Assembly: GCA_024343425.1 (NCBI GenBank)
Contig: BRLC01000019.1
Coordinates: 1-64,000, forward strand
Source: Rhizobiaceae bacterium MnEN-MB40S
GTDB lineage: Bacteria; Pseudomonadota; Alphaproteobacteria; Rhizobiales; Rhizobiaceae
Reading direction: 5' to 3'
Length of the DNA stretch: 64,000 nucleotides
A program made the translations under genes and the position numbers. The notes beneath the pieces are model-generated. The model was not told the origin of the DNA. It saw only the letters and a list, made by a program, of their open reading frames with translations, and did not search any database. Position 1 is the first letter of the stretch, and each line of letters starts with the position of its first letter. Below are positions 45,117 to 58,401 of this stretch, piece by piece.

Positions 45117-46999
45117 TGAACGTCGAAACGGCAAAGGACATCCAGTCCTATCTGGAGCATCAGGCGGGCCTCGAAACGCTCCGCTTCATCACCTGCGGCA
45201 GCGTCGACGACGGCAAGTCGACCCTCATCGGGCGCATGCTCTACGAATCGAAGATGATCTTCGACGATCAGCTGGCGGAACTTGAAAACACGTCGCGCAA
45301 GATCGGTACGCAGGGCGAAGACATCGACTTCGCGCTGCTTGTCGACGGCCTGAGCGCCGAGCGCGAACAGGGCATCACCATCGACGTCGCCTACCGGTTC
45401 TTTGCGACCGACAAGCGCAAGTTCATCGTCGCCGACACTCCCGGCCACGAACAATACACCCGCAACATGGTCACCGGCGCCTCGACGGCCGACGTCGCCG
45501 TCATCCTGATCGACGCCCGCAAGGGCGTGCTGACGCAAAGCCGGCGCCACAGTTTCATCGCCTCGCTGCTCGGCATCCGCCACATCGTGCTCGCCGTCAA
45601 CAAGATGGACCTCGTTAGTTACGACGAGGCGATCTACGACGCCATCGTCGAGGACTATGGAAAGATGGCAGAGGCGCTCGACTTCGAGACAATCACGGCT
45701 ATTCCCGTCTCTGCGCTCAAGGGCGACAACATCGTCGAACGGTCGAGCAAGACTCACTGGTATCACGGACCCACCCTGCTCGGGTTCCTCGGCGTCGTCG
45801 AGACGCGAAAGGCGCTCGCCGATCACGGCTTCCGCATGCCGGTGCAGTGGGTCAACCGCCCGGATCTCGATTTCCGCGGCTACGCCGGCACGGTCGTCGC
45901 GGGCGGCGTCTCCAGGGGCGATCAGGTTCGCATCCTGCCCTCCGGCGAACTCGCCGCCGTCGACCGCATCCTGCTCGGCATGGGCGACCTCGACACGGCG
46001 CTCACGGACCAGGCCGTCACCATCACGCTCGACCGGGAAGTCGACATATCGCGCGGCGACGTCATCGTCGCCGGACAGGATCCGTGCGAGACATCGGACC
46101 AGTTCGAGACGAAGCTCGTGTGGATGGACCAGGAGGAAGGCTTCATCGGCCGCAGCTACCGCATGAAGATCGGCGCCGCCACGGTCAATGCGACCCTCTC
46201 CGACATCCGGCACAAATACAACATCAACACCTTCGAGGAAGTTCCCGGCCGCAACCTCAAGCTCAACGACATTAGCGTCGTGAAACTCGGTCTCGACCGG
46301 CCGGTCGCCTTCGAGCCCTTCAGGCATTGTCCGGCCATGGGCTCCTTCGTGCTCATCGACCGGCAGACCAACCGCACGGTCGCCGCCGGCATGATCGACT
46401 ACGCGCTGCGGCGCGCCAGCAACGTGCACCGCCAGGCGGTCACCGTCGACAAGGCCGCGCGCGCCCGGCTCAACGGCCACAAGGGCAAGGTCTTGTGGTT
46501 CACCGGCCTCAGCGGCTCCGGCAAGTCGACCATCGCCAATGCGCTCGAACAGCGGTTGCACGCCCAGGGTCTGCGGACCTACATCTTGGACGGCGACAAT
46601 GTCCGCCTCGGCCTCAACCGCGATCTCGGCTTCACGGACGCCGACCGGGTGGAAAACATCCGCCGCATCGCCGAAGTCGCCAAGCTGATGGTCGACGCGG
46701 GGCTGATCGTCATGACCGCCTTCATCTCGCCCTTCCGCGCGGAGCGGCAGATGGCGCGCGAACTCTTCGAGGCCGACGAGTTCGTGGAGATTTTCGTCGA
46801 CACGCCGCTGGAAACCGCCGAAAAGCGCGACCCGAAGGGCCTCTACAAGAAGGCCCGCCGCGGCGAGTTGCCGAACTTCACCGGCATCGACAGTCCCTAC
46901 GAGGCGCCGGAAACCCCTGAATTCCACCTTCTGACGGAGACGGAAACCCTCGACGCGCTGGCCGATCATCTGGCGGCCGGTCTCGACCTCAACCTGTAG
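45116..46999 (+). CDS. cysNC: Sulfate adenylyltransferase subunit 1/adenylylsulfate kinase fusion (CysNC)
   Basis: This 627-residue fusion has a CysN GTPase domain (about 1-440): [16 protein letters not shown] (G1), [32 protein letters not shown] (G3) and NKMD (G4). An APS kinase domain follows (about 450-620), with Walker [10 protein letters not shown] and [15 protein letters not shown]. It regulates CysD and then phosphorylates APS to PAPS. The start overlaps the cysD stop by one base. With a kinase domain the product is PAPS for sulfation or reduction. No sulfite reductase genes are nearby, so sulfated cell-surface molecules are a fair guess. Confidence 0.95.
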   Translation: MNVETAKDIQSYLEHQAGLETLRFITCGSVDDGKSTLIGRMLYESKMIFDDQLAELENTSRKIGTQGEDIDFALLVDGLSAEREQGITIDVAYRFFATDKRKFIVADTPGHEQYTRNMVTGASTADVAVILIDARKGVLTQSRRHSFIASLLGIRHIVLAVNKMDLVSYDEAIYDAIVEDYGKMAEALDFETITAIPVSALKGDNIVERSSKTHWYHGPTLLGFLGVVETRKALADHGFRMPVQWVNRPDLDFRGYAGTVVAGGVSRGDQVRILPSGELAAVDRILLGMGDLDTALTDQAVTITLDREVDISRGDVIVAGQDPCETSDQFETKLVWMDQEEGFIGRSYRMKIGAATVNATLSDIRHKYNINTFEEVPGRNLKLNDISVVKLGLDRPVAFEPFRHCPAMGSFVLIDRQTNRTVAAGMIDYALRRASNVHRQAVTVDKAARARLNGHKGKVLWFTGLSGSGKSTIANALEQRLHAQGLRTYILDGDNVRLGLNRDLGFTDADRVENIRRIAEVAKLMVDAGLIVMTAFISPFRAERQMARELFEADEFVEIFVDTPLETAEKRDPKGLYKKARRGELPNFTGIDSPYEAPETPEFHLLTETETLDALADHLAAGLDLNL

Positions 47000-47738
47000 C
47001 CGCCTCCGCGATCCGGTCGAAGACATAGGCTTTCGCCGACCGGACGCTGCTTTCAAGGCTTTCGCCGCTGGCCAGTCCGGCGGCGATCGCGCTCGCCAGC
47101 ATGCAGCCGGTCCCGCGCAATGATCCGTTCAGCCGGGGAGCCGAAAATGCTATCGTGTCGCTGTCGTGTCGAAACAGCATGTCCGTGGCGACGTCTCCGC
47201 CGGCGTGTCCGCCCTTGACGAGCACGGCCCGGCAGTCCTGCCTCAAAAGCGCCCTGCCCTGACGTTCGGCCTCCGATGCGCATTGCGCTTCCGGCTCTGC
47301 GAGCAGAGAGGCCAGTTCTGGAAGATTGGGCGTCGCAAGCGTGCAGAGCGGCAGGAGACACTTTCCCAGATCGGCGACCGCCGCCTCGTCGGTCAGCCGG
47401 CCTCCCGACGAACTGACGAGAACCGGATCGAGCACCGCCGGAATGTCCCTGTGGTCTTCCAGAAAGGATGCAACGGCTCGGATGGCTTCCGAATGCCCCA
47501 GCATGCCGATCTTGACGACGCCGATCGGGTTCGCCTCCTTCGCCGCATCCATTTGCCGCCGGATCAGGTCCGCGGACATCGCTTCGACATGTCTCACGCC
47601 ATGGTGGGTCTGCGCGGTCACGGCCGTGATCGCCGGACAGGCCGCAACGCCGAACGCCGCCAGCGTCGCCACGTCGCGCGAAATACCGGCGCCGCCCGAG
47701 GAATCCGTTCCCCCGACGACCAGCACATGCGGCCTCAT
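46989..47738 (-). CDS. thiD: Hydroxymethylpyrimidine/phosphomethylpyrimidine kinase
   Basis: This 249-residue ribokinase-fold enzyme phosphorylates HMP and HMP-P in thiamine synthesis. Signatures are [18 protein letters not shown] (start), [38 protein letters not shown] and [17 protein letters not shown] chose the ATG at 47738 because it overlaps the thiE stop (ATGA); an ATG two codons upstream is possible. Its last 11 bp overlap the end of cysNC on the other strand. Confidence 0.94.
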   Translation of the reverse strand: MRPHVLVVGGTDSSGGAGISRDVATLAAFGVAACPAITAVTAQTHHGVRHVEAMSADLIRRQMDAAKEANPIGVVKIGMLGHSEAIRAVASFLEDHRDIPAVLDPVLVSSSGGRLTDEAAVADLGKCLLPLCTLATPNLPELASLLAEPEAQCASEAERQGRALLRQDCRAVLVKGGHAGGDVATDMLFRHDSDTIAFSAPRLNGSLRGTGCMLASAIAAGLASGESLESSVRSAKAYVFDRIAEAATG

Positions 47739-48340
47739 CGCCATCGCGCGGTGGTTTCGAACCATGTCGCCGTCCGCGCTTCCGGATCGGGATTGAGCGT
47801 AATGTCGGTCACCACCGCCGCGCTGTCGGCGCCATGCGCGAACACGCCGTCCAGCCGATCGGGCGTCAGCCCGCCGATCGCGACCAGCGGCAGGTCGCCG
47901 ATCCGCGCCTTCCACTCCGCGATGCGATCGAGCCCCTGCGGATCCCACTTCATCTTCTTCAGCCGGGTCGGATAGATCGGACCGAGCGCGACATAGTCCG
48001 GTTCGCTCGACAACGCCGTTTCCAGTTCCTCGTGGTCGTGGGTGCTGATCCCCAGCCGCAATCCGGCGCGCCGGATCGCGGGAAGATCGGCTTCGGCCAG
48101 ATCCTCCTGACCGAGATGCACAAAGTCGCATCCCTCCTCGATCGCCAGCCGCCAGTAGTCATTGACGATCAGCTGGCAGCCATGGGCGCGGCAGAGATCG
48201 CGCGCCTTGCGGATTTCGGCGCGCAGCTCCGCCTCCGCGGCGTCCTTGATGCGCAACTGCACGAGCCTGACGCCGAGCGGAGCCAGCCGCTCGATCCAGG
48301 CGGCGCTGTCGACGATGAGATAGAAAGGATCGAGCGTCAC
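47735..48340 (-). CDS. thiE: Thiamine phosphate synthase
   Basis: This 201-residue TIM-barrel enzyme joins HMP-PP and thiazole phosphate to thiamine phosphate. Visible motifs are [10 protein letters not shown] (about 24-33), [31 protein letters not shown] and the phosphate loop [11 protein letters not shown]. The ATG at 48340 overlaps the thiG stop by 4 bp. Confidence 0.94.
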   Translation of the reverse strand: MTLDPFYLIVDSAAWIERLAPLGVRLVQLRIKDAAEAELRAEIRKARDLCRAHGCQLIVNDYWRLAIEEGCDFVHLGQEDLAEADLPAIRRAGLRLGISTHDHEELETALSSEPDYVALGPIYPTRLKKMKWDPQGLDRIAEWKARIGDLPLVAIGGLTPDRLDGVFAHGADSAAVVTDITLNPDPEARTATWFETTARWR

Positions 48341-49113
48341 GAAAACACCGCCTTGCCGATCACCGGCGTCGAAGGCACGGCGACGTCGCGCGGTTCGAGC
48401 GGCTGTGCGCCGGCCGCGAGATGTCCCGCCTCGATCGCCAGCGCAAAGGCTTTCGCCATGGCGACGGGATCGCCGGCCGCCGCGACGGCCGTGTTGAGAA
48501 GCACGGCGTCATATCCAAGCTCCATCACCGCGGCCGCATGCGACGGGCGTCCGATGCCGGCGTCGACGATCAGGGGAATGTCCGGAACATGGGCGCGCAG
48601 GCTTCTGAGCGCATCCTTGTCGACCGGCCCCCGGGCCGAGCCGATTGGCGCGCACCAGGGCATGAGCACGCGGCATCCCGCGTCGAGCAGCCGGTCGGCG
48701 ACCACCAGATCGTCGGTCGTGTAGGGGAACACCTCGAACCCGTCGTCGATCAGGATTCGCGCGGCTTCCACCAGCGCGAAGACATCCGGCTGCAGCGTGT
48801 CGTGATGGCCGATCACCTCGAGCTTGATCCAGTTCACGCCGAACACCTCGCGCGCCATTTGCGCGGTCAGCACGGCTTCCTTGACCGAGTGGCAGCCGGC
48901 CGTATTCGGCAATACCTGCACGTCGAGATCGCAGATCAGCGACCAGAAGCCGCCAACCCGACCGCTGCCGCCGGCGATCTCCCGGCGCAGCGACACCGTC
49001 ACGATCTGCGCGCCGGCTTCGCGCACCGCCCGCTGCAGCACGGCGGGCGACGGGTAGTTCGCAGTTCCAAGCAGCAGACGCGAGGAGACCGCCCGGCCAT
49101 AGAGTTCCAGCAT
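48337..49113 (-). CDS. thiG: Thiazole synthase
   Basis: This 258-residue TIM-barrel protein builds the thiazole ring from DXP, dehydroglycine and ThiS thiocarboxylate. Key parts are [43 protein letters not shown] (active-site lysine region), VFPYTTDDL and [18 protein letters not shown] chose the ATG at 49113; a GTG directly before it (49116) is possible. It is preceded closely by thiS, as in many alphaproteobacteria. Confidence 0.95.
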   Translation of the reverse strand: MLELYGRAVSSRLLLGTANYPSPAVLQRAVREAGAQIVTVSLRREIAGGSGRVGGFWSLICDLDVQVLPNTAGCHSVKEAVLTAQMAREVFGVNWIKLEVIGHHDTLQPDVFALVEAARILIDDGFEVFPYTTDDLVVADRLLDAGCRVLMPWCAPIGSARGPVDKDALRSLRAHVPDIPLIVDAGIGRPSHAAAVMELGYDAVLLNTAVAAAGDPVAMAKAFALAIEAGHLAAGAQPLEPRDVAVPSTPVIGKAVFS

Positions 49114-49116
49114 CAC

Positions 49117-49297
49117 TCAGCCTCCCTTCATCGGCGACAGGATCTCGATCCGGTCGCCTTCGTTGAGTATCCTCGCCGACCGTCGCGACGCCTTGACCAG
49201 TTCGCCGTTGACGGCCGTCGCAAGCCATTCGCCGCGATAATCGAGCGCGTCCATGAGGTCGGCGAGCGTTGAGGCCGCAACGTCATGGCGTTCGCCG

Positions 49298-49314
<17 letters not shown>
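49117..49314 (-). CDS. thiS: Sulfur carrier protein ThiS
   Basis: This 65-residue ubiquitin-like protein has the C-terminal GG that is adenylated and converted to a thiocarboxylate. It begins MELTVNGERHDV and ends EILSPMKGG. It overlaps the end of thiO by 17 bp and ends just before thiG. Confidence 0.94.
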
Positions 49315-52339
<3,025 letters not shown>

Positions 52340-52347
52340 AAGCGTCA

Positions 52348-52376
52348 AGGATGAGAGAGGACTGCGATCTTGTCAA
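52348..52376 (-). promoter_or_regulatory. Sigma-70-type promoter of the thi operon
   Basis: A consensus -35 TTGACA (52376-52371, minus strand) is followed by exactly 17 bp and CATCCT (52353-52348) as a weak -10. Transcription would start around 52341, right at the 5' end of the riboswitch. Confidence 0.65.
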
Positions 52377-52523
52377 CGGGCAAAGATTGTTCTCTTCTTC
52401 ACAGGAAAAGATTCAGGTTTCCGCGATTGCTACGATGTCTTGCGCGGGACGGGGCGTCGCGAAAAATCGTATTGGGCCCGCGGACGCGGCCCGCTGGATT
52501 ATCCACTTCAAGCAACTTCCTCA

Positions 52524-52577
52524 TGCCGGCCAACGAGCCGGCATCCAGCAGCCCGCACGTCCGTGCGGGCGAAAAAT
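52524..52577. repeat. Dispersed two-hairpin repeat, copy B
   Basis: Same layout as copy A at 21.5 kb. The stems are GCCGGC/GCCGGC and CCCGCAC/GTGCGGG around GTCC, joined by the shared GCCGGCATCCAGC. Stem bases differ from copy A but remain complementary. It lies between the 3' end of the acyl-CoA dehydrogenase gene and the upstream region of the thi operon. Confidence 0.65.
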
Positions 52578-52605
52578 GAGATCGTGGCTCAACGAGAACC
52601 GGGTG

Positions 52606-54390
52606 TCAGAACCCTGCCTCGTTCATCTCCAGGCACGTCCGGTCCATCAAGACGAGCAGCGCGCACTGGCTCTCGATCACCGGCAATTCGTAGCGGAAGA
52701 AGTAGCGGCAGGCCGCGACTTTTCCTTCGTAATAGTCCGGGTCTGCTTCGCCGCCTGTTTCAAGCGCCCTGAGCGCCGCCTGCGCCTGTTTCAGCCACAG
52801 CCAGCCGACGACCACGTGGCCGAGCATGTCGAGATAGATCGTGGCGTTGGCGAGGTATGTTTCGGCGTCGACTTCCCCTGCCTTCGCCCCCATGGACGCC
52901 GTCGTTTCGGCGGCGAGTCGCGACCACTTTTCAAGGGCTTGGGCGCTTTCCCTCAACGCCTCGACATTCGATGCTTCCGCGACGGATGCCGATATTTTCT
53001 TCATCAGCAGCCGGAAGGCCTTGCCGCCCTCCATCGGCACTTTCCGGCCAAGCAGATCGAGCCCCTGGATGCCGCGCGTGCCTTCGTGAATATGATTCAG
53101 GCGATTGTCGCGGTAGAGACGTTCGACCGGATAGTCGCGGGTATAGCCGGCGCCGCCGAACACCTGGACGGCGCTTTCGTTTGCGCGCAGGCCGAATTCC
53201 GATGGCCATGATTTGACGATCGGGGTGAGCATCTCGAGCAGCGTATCGGCCTCTTCCGCCGCCTCACCGTCGCCCGATGCAGCTTCGTCGAAGAGGCTCG
53301 CCGCGAAGAAACACAGCGCCAGCGCGCCCTCCGTATAGGCCTTCTGCTGCATCAGCATGCGGCGCACGTCGGCGTGCCTGATGATCGGTATCATCGGCGA
53401 AGACGGATCGCGATTGGTGAGCGGCCGACCCTGCGTCCTGTCCCTGGCGTAGGCCAGCGCATGCAGGTAGCCTGTATAGCCGGTCGCGGCGGCACTCAGG
53501 CCGACGCCGATCCGCATTTCGTTCATCATCGAAAACATCTGGGCGAGGCCCTTGTGGGGTTCGCCGACGAGATAGCCGACCGCGCCCCCGTTCTCTCCGA
53601 GATTGAGCACGCAGTTGACCGTGCCGCGATTGCCCATCTTGTGATTGAGCCCGGCAAGCATGATGTCGTTGCGCTCGCCGCGCGAACCGTCAGCCTCGAT
53701 CAGGAAGCGCGGCACGATGAACAGCGAAATGCCCTTCACGCCGGGCGGTCCGCCGGGGATCTTCGCCAGCACCAGATTGATGATGTTCTCCGACATTTCG
53801 TGGTCCGCGCCGGAAATCCACATCTTGTTTCCGAAGAGCAGGTAGCGGCCGTCGTCCTGCGGCTCGGCGCGGGTCCGAATGTCGCCGACCGATGAACCGG
53901 CGTGCGGTTCCGACAGCGCCATGGTGCCGAAATACCGGCCCTCGATCATCGGCTTGAGATAGATTTCCTTCTGCTCCTGGTCGCCGTGTTCGGCCAGCAG
54001 ATTGCCCGCCGCCATGGTGAGACCGGCATAGCCGTGGGTGCCCGTATTCGCCGCGCCGAACCAGGCCGAGATCGCCGTATTCAGCAGATAGGGAAGCTGC
54101 AATCCGCCATACGCCTCGTCGAAGCTCACGCCCATCAGGCCGGCTTCCGTGAAGCTCGCGAGCGCCTCCTTCACATCCGGAATGATCGACACGGTCTCGC
54201 CGTCGAAAGTCGGCTCGTTGGCGTCCACCTTGGCTGCGTGCGGTTCGAACTTGTCCTCGGCGATCCGCTCGACGCTTTCCAGGATCGCATCGTAGACGTC
54301 GCGTCCGGCCTCGGCGTACCGAGGCCTGCTTCCGAGCTTTTCCAGATCAAGAAAATCATAGAGAAGAAAGGCGATCTCCTCCCGACGCAT
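52606..54390 (-). CDS. Acyl-CoA dehydrogenase with C-terminal extension
   Basis: This protein of about 594 residues is of the long acyl-CoA dehydrogenase type: N-terminal, middle and C-terminal ACAD domains plus an Acyl-CoA_dh_C extension (about 465-590). FAD and substrate motifs are FGTMALSEPHAGSSVGDIRT and KMWISGADHEMSENIINLVLAKIPG. QVFGGAGYTRDYPVERLYRDNRLNHIHEGTRGIQGLDLLGRK marks the catalytic region with the glutamate in HEGT. It oxidises an acyl-CoA at the alpha-beta bond; chain length is unknown. The ATG at 54390 (MRREEIAFLLYDF) matches family starts; an ATG at 54435 adds 15 residues. Confidence 0.92.
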   Translation of the reverse strand: MRREEIAFLLYDFLDLEKLGSRPRYAEAGRDVYDAILESVERIAEDKFEPHAAKVDANEPTFDGETVSIIPDVKEALASFTEAGLMGVSFDEAYGGLQLPYLLNTAISAWFGAANTGTHGYAGLTMAAGNLLAEHGDQEQKEIYLKPMIEGRYFGTMALSEPHAGSSVGDIRTRAEPQDDGRYLLFGNKMWISGADHEMSENIINLVLAKIPGGPPGVKGISLFIVPRFLIEADGSRGERNDIMLAGLNHKMGNRGTVNCVLNLGENGGAVGYLVGEPHKGLAQMFSMMNEMRIGVGLSAAATGYTGYLHALAYARDRTQGRPLTNRDPSSPMIPIIRHADVRRMLMQQKAYTEGALALCFFAASLFDEAASGDGEAAEEADTLLEMLTPIVKSWPSEFGLRANESAVQVFGGAGYTRDYPVERLYRDNRLNHIHEGTRGIQGLDLLGRKVPMEGGKAFRLLMKKISASVAEASNVEALRESAQALEKWSRLAAETTASMGAKAGEVDAETYLANATIYLDMLGHVVVGWLWLKQAQAALRALETGGEADPDYYEGKVAACRYFFRYELPVIESQCALLVLMDRTCLEMNEAGF

Positions 54391-54555
54391 GACATTCGGC
54401 ACAGCTTCCTCCCGGCCCGTGAATCTTCTGTTCATCCTTGATCTATTTTGACTGTGATCTCAACACGCCTGAGGTGAAAAACTGCGGGTTGTCCGTATCC
54501 TGCAACTCAATTATTCGTGTGGCTTCTTCGAACCGCCTTCTGCCGGAGTCGCAGC

Positions 54556-56190
54556 ATGAACGGGGCCAGATTTGATTTCGTCGTGGTCGGCGCCGGCTCC
54601 GCCGGATGCGTGCTCGCCGAGCGGCTGTCGCGCAGCGGCCGCCATTCGGTTCTGCTGATCGAGGCGGGCGGCGGCGACCGGCGTCCCGACATTCAGGTGC
54701 CGATCGGCTACGGCTTCACCTTCCGCAATCCGGCCGTCAACTGGATGTATTCCGCCGAACCGGATCCCGGCCTCAACGGACGCGTCGCCTACTGGCCGCG
54801 CGGCCGTGTGCTCGGCGGATCGAGTTCGATCAACGCCATGGTTTATTGCCGCGGCCTCCCGCCCGACTTCGACGACTGGTCGGCAACAGGCGCTGAGGGC
54901 TGGGACTGGAAGTCGGTCCTGCCGGTATTCGAGCGCACCGAAACAAAAGTACGGCGCGTTAACGGCAGGCTGGAGACAACCGGCGATGGTCCCCTGTGGG
55001 TGACGGACGAGACCGACCAGGTCCATCCGCTCACGGCGCGGTTCATCGAGGCGGCGCGCGAGGCGCAATGGCCGATCACATCCGATGCCAACAGCGACAA
55101 ATGGGAAGGTCTGGGCTTCTTCCACAACAACACCCGGATGGGATGGCGCTGTTCATCGGCGAGCGCCTTTCTCAGGCCGGCGCTGCGCAGACCGAACCTG
55201 ACCGTGCTGACGAAAGCGATGGTCGACAGGATTCTGTTCGACGGCAAGAAGGCGACCGGGATCTCCATTCGCCAGGGCGGCCGAACGCAAACGGTGTACG
55301 CCAATCGCGAAGTCGTCGTCAGCGCCGGCGCCGTCAACAGCCCCAAGCTCTTGCAGCTTTCGGGCCTTGGACCCGCCGAACATCTGAGAGAAACCGGCGT
55401 CGATGTCGTGCAGGACATGCCGGAAGTCGGCGGCGGCATGCAGGATCATCTCGCCATCACCTATCTCTACGAATCGAACGAACCGTCGCTGAACGGCATG
55501 CTCTATCCTCTGCACGGCCGCGCATGGGCAGCGTTGCGCTATGCCCTCACCCGGCGCGGACCATTGAGCATGAGCATCAACCAGTGCGGCGGCTTTCTGA
55601 AATCCGGTCCGGACCGCGCCTTTCCTGATATGCAGATCTACTGCAATCCGGCGACCTATTCCTCCGGCGGCGGCGACAAGCCGCGGCTCGATCCCGCGCC
55701 CGGTTTCCTCCTTTCATTTCAGCCCTGTCGTCCAACCAGCCGCGGCCGCATCGACATCGCCTCGGCCGACCCGGATGCGCCGCCGCGCATCCGTCCCAAC
55801 TCTCTTTCCACGGAGGATGACCGCGCGGCGGTTCTGCGCGGCGCGCGCCTTCTCGGGCGGCTCATCGACACGCCGACGATTAAGAGACTCGTCAAGCGGT
55901 CGAAGCAGCCCGATCCGTCGACCATGTCCGACGAAGAGATCCATGCCGATTTCACCGAGCGGGCCGCCACCAACTACCACCCGACCTGCACCTGCCGGAT
56001 GGGGTCTGACAGTGCAAATTCCGTTCTCGACAGCCGACTGAAGGTCCACGGCGTCGAAGCGCTCAGGGTCGTCGACGCCTCGGCCTTCCCGAACATCACA
56101 TCCGGAAACACCAACGCGCCGACGATCATGCTTGCACAAAGGGGCGCGGACCTTATTCTCGAAGACGCAGGAGAAACGGTGACGCAATGA
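54556..56190 (+). CDS. GMC family FAD-dependent oxidoreductase (choline dehydrogenase-like)
   Basis: This 544-residue flavoprotein has the Rossmann motif DFVVVGAGSAGCVLAERLS (about 5-23). GMC signature 1 is WPRGRVLGGSSSINAMVYCRG (near 80) and signature 2 is GAVNSPKLLQLSG (near 257). The active-site region is NYHPTCTCRMG and the C-terminal NITSGNTNAPTIMLAQRGADLI. GMC enzymes oxidise alcohols or sugars and pass electrons to quinones or oxygen. I chose the ATG at 54556, with GGAG 8 bp upstream. It is translationally coupled to the next gene (ATGA overlap), so it probably acts on a sugar or sugar acid with it. Confidence 0.92.
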   Translation: MNGARFDFVVVGAGSAGCVLAERLSRSGRHSVLLIEAGGGDRRPDIQVPIGYGFTFRNPAVNWMYSAEPDPGLNGRVAYWPRGRVLGGSSSINAMVYCRGLPPDFDDWSATGAEGWDWKSVLPVFERTETKVRRVNGRLETTGDGPLWVTDETDQVHPLTARFIEAAREAQWPITSDANSDKWEGLGFFHNNTRMGWRCSSASAFLRPALRRPNLTVLTKAMVDRILFDGKKATGISIRQGGRTQTVYANREVVVSAGAVNSPKLLQLSGLGPAEHLRETGVDVVQDMPEVGGGMQDHLAITYLYESNEPSLNGMLYPLHGRAWAALRYALTRRGPLSMSINQCGGFLKSGPDRAFPDMQIYCNPATYSSGGGDKPRLDPAPGFLLSFQPCRPTSRGRIDIASADPDAPPRIRPNSLSTEDDRAAVLRGARLLGRLIDTPTIKRLVKRSKQPDPSTMSDEEIHADFTERAATNYHPTCTCRMGSDSANSVLDSRLKVHGVEALRVVDASAFPNITSGNTNAPTIMLAQRGADLILEDAGETVTQ

Positions 56191-57395
56191 AACTGCAAAC
56201 GATCGAAACCTTCGTCGTCGGCAATCCGCCTCCGCGCTTCGGCGGCAACTATTTCATCTTCGTCAAGCTGGTCACGGCCTGCGGCGTTGTCGGCTACGGC
56301 GAAATCTACAATGCGACCTTCGGCCCGCATCTCTGCGCGAAAATGGCTGAGGACGTGTTCGCCCGCAATTTCGAGGGAGAGGACCCGCACCACATCGAAA
56401 AGCTCTGGCGGCGCACCTATGGCGCCGGCTACACGCTGCGTCCGGACGTGACCGTCATGGGCGTGTTGAGCGGGCTCGAAATGGCCTGCTGGGACATCGT
56501 CGGCAAGGCGGCGAACCGGCCGGTCTACGACCTTCTCGGCGGCAAGGTGCATGAACGGCTGCGCAGCTACACCTATCTCTATCCGGTCGACGGCGACGTC
56601 TATCCGGATCCCGATACGCGCAACGTCTACAACGATCCGGACATGTCGGCCGAGGCCGCCCTTGCCTGCGTCGAGCAGGGCTTCACCGCCGTCAAGTTCG
56701 ACCCGGCCGGCGCCTACACCGTCTATGACGGCCACCAGCCGAGCCTAGAGGATCTCGAACGCTCGGAGCTTTTCTGCAAACGCATCCGCGAAGCCGTCGG
56801 CGCGCGCGCCGACCTTTTGTTCGGCACCCACGGCCAGTTCACCGTGTCGGGCGCAAAACGCATGGCCCGGCGGCTGGAAGCCTATGATCCCCTCTGGTTC
56901 GAGGAGCCGGTGCCGCCGGAAATGCCCGAGCAGATGGCCGAGGTCGCGCGCTACACGTCGATCCCCATATCCACCGGCGAGCGGCTCTGCACGAAATACG
57001 AATTCGCCCGTGTGCTCGACCACGGCGCCGCCTCGATCCTGCAGATGAATCTCGGGCGCGTCGGCGGTCTGCTCGAAGCCCGCAAGATCGCCGGCATGGC
57101 AGAGACGCGTTACGCCCAGCTCGCCCCGCACCTCTATTGCGGACCCATAGTCGGGGCGGCCAACATCCAGCTGGCGACCTGCTCGCCCAACTTCCTGATC
57201 CTCGAAAGCATCCAGACATGGGGCGGCTTTCATTCGGACATACTGAAATCGCCGATCCGCTGGGAAGAAGGCTACGTCATTCCGTCGCCGGAACCGGGTC
57301 TCGGGGTGGAACTGAATGAGGATGTCGCGCGCACGCATCCCTGGACCGGCGACGCGCTGCATCTCGGCATGAAAACAGAACCGCCGGAGTTCTGA
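56187..57395 (+). CDS. Enolase superfamily protein (mandelate racemase/muconate lactonizing type)
   Basis: This 402-residue protein has an MR_MLE capping domain (about 1-125) and barrel domain (about 150-390). The sequence LLFGTHGQFTVSGAKRMARRLEAYDPLWFEEPVPPEMP places the second metal ligand in FEEP, and ISTGERL the third. The first ligand, usually Asp or Glu in a D-x-N or D-x-H pattern, is replaced by GTHG here. Acid-sugar dehydratases of this group take D-galactonate, D-mannonate, fuconate and similar compounds. It is coupled with the GMC gene before it and the dehydrogenase 4 bp after it. Confidence 0.85.
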   Translation: MKLQTIETFVVGNPPPRFGGNYFIFVKLVTACGVVGYGEIYNATFGPHLCAKMAEDVFARNFEGEDPHHIEKLWRRTYGAGYTLRPDVTVMGVLSGLEMACWDIVGKAANRPVYDLLGGKVHERLRSYTYLYPVDGDVYPDPDTRNVYNDPDMSAEAALACVEQGFTAVKFDPAGAYTVYDGHQPSLEDLERSELFCKRIREAVGARADLLFGTHGQFTVSGAKRMARRLEAYDPLWFEEPVPPEMPEQMAEVARYTSIPISTGERLCTKYEFARVLDHGAASILQMNLGRVGGLLEARKIAGMAETRYAQLAPHLYCGPIVGAANIQLATCSPNFLILESIQTWGGFHSDILKSPIRWEEGYVIPSPEPGLGVELNEDVARTHPWTGDALHLGMKTEPPEF

Positions 57396-57399
57396 CGTC

Positions 57400-58401
57400 A
57401 TGGTCGAGGCCGGGAACATGTTCGCAATGGTTTTCGACGGCGTCGGCCAGAAGCTGCGACCGGAAACCCGGCCGGTCCCGAAACCGCAAAAGGGCGAAGT
57501 GCTGGTCGAGGTCCTGGCCTGCGCCGTCTGCCGCACCGATCTGCATCTGATCGACGGCGAACTCGCTGATCCCGAACTGCCTGTCGTGCCGGGTCACGAG
57601 ATCGTCGGCCGCGTGGTTGCGCTTGGCGAAGGCGTCGACAATCACGAGATCGGCGACCGGATCGGAATCCCCTGGCTCGGTTACACCTGCGGAGAATGCC
57701 ACTATTGTCTCTCCGGTCGCGAAAACCTTTGCGATCATGCGCGTTTTACCGGCTGCCATATCGACGGCGGCTACGCGACGCATACGCTCGCCGACGCGCG
57801 CTACTGTTTTCCGCTTCCAGACAATTATGACGATGCGGAAGCCGCGCCCCTGCTCTGCGCTGGTCTCATCGGACACCGCACGCTTTCAGCAGCCGGCGAC
57901 GCGCAACGGCTCGGCATTTACGGCTTTGGCGCCGCCGCCCATATCATCGCTCAGGTCGCCATCCACGAGGGACGGAAGCTCTACGCCTTCACCCGGAGCG
58001 GAGACGAAACCGCCCAGGAATTCGCGACGTCGCTCGGCTGCGTCTGGAGCGGCGGATCGGACGAAGCGCCGCCGGAAGAACTCGAAGCGGCGATGATATT
58101 CGCGCCGGTAGGTTCGCTGGTGCCGACTGCGCTCAAGGCCGTCGAGAAGGGCGGCACGGTCGTGCTGGGCGGGATCCACATGAGCGACATCCCGTCGATG
58201 CCTTACAGCATTCTCTGGGGCGAGCGCACCATTCACTCCATCGCCAATCTCACGCGCAACGACGCTCTCGAATTTCTGGTGACGGCGGGCAAGGTCAAGA
58301 TCGAAACCTCGGTGACGCTGATGCCGCTCAATGAGGCGAACGAGGCGCTCGAACGCCTGCGAAACGGAGAAGTTTCTGGCGCGATCGTCCTGATCCCCTG
58401 A
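57400..58401 (+). CDS. Zinc-dependent alcohol dehydrogenase (medium-chain)
   Basis: This 333-residue MDR enzyme has the catalytic-zinc residues in CAVCRTDLHLIDGE and PGHEIVGRV, and the structural zinc in CGECHYCLSGRENLC. The Rossmann part is LGIYGFGAAAHIIAQVA. The closest type is AdhA-like zinc-binding alcohol dehydrogenases. As third gene after the GMC oxidase and enolase-superfamily protein it likely handles a sugar-derived alcohol or aldehyde. The start may be the ATG at 57400 or at 57418 (MFAMVFDG). Confidence 0.9.
   Translation: MVEAGNMFAMVFDGVGQKLRPETRPVPKPQKGEVLVEVLACAVCRTDLHLIDGELADPELPVVPGHEIVGRVVALGEGVDNHEIGDRIGIPWLGYTCGECHYCLSGRENLCDHARFTGCHIDGGYATHTLADARYCFPLPDNYDDAEAAPLLCAGLIGHRTLSAAGDAQRLGIYGFGAAAHIIAQVAIHEGRKLYAFTRSGDETAQEFATSLGCVWSGGSDEAPPEELEAAMIFAPVGSLVPTALKAVEKGGTVVLGGIHMSDIPSMPYSILWGERTIHSIANLTRNDALEFLVTAGKVKIETSVTLMPLNEANEALERLRNGEVSGAIVLIP

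Noticed and set aside
44960-47056. A 698-residue frame opposite cysNC
   Set aside because: Antisense shadow; composition and lack of motifs match other shadows.
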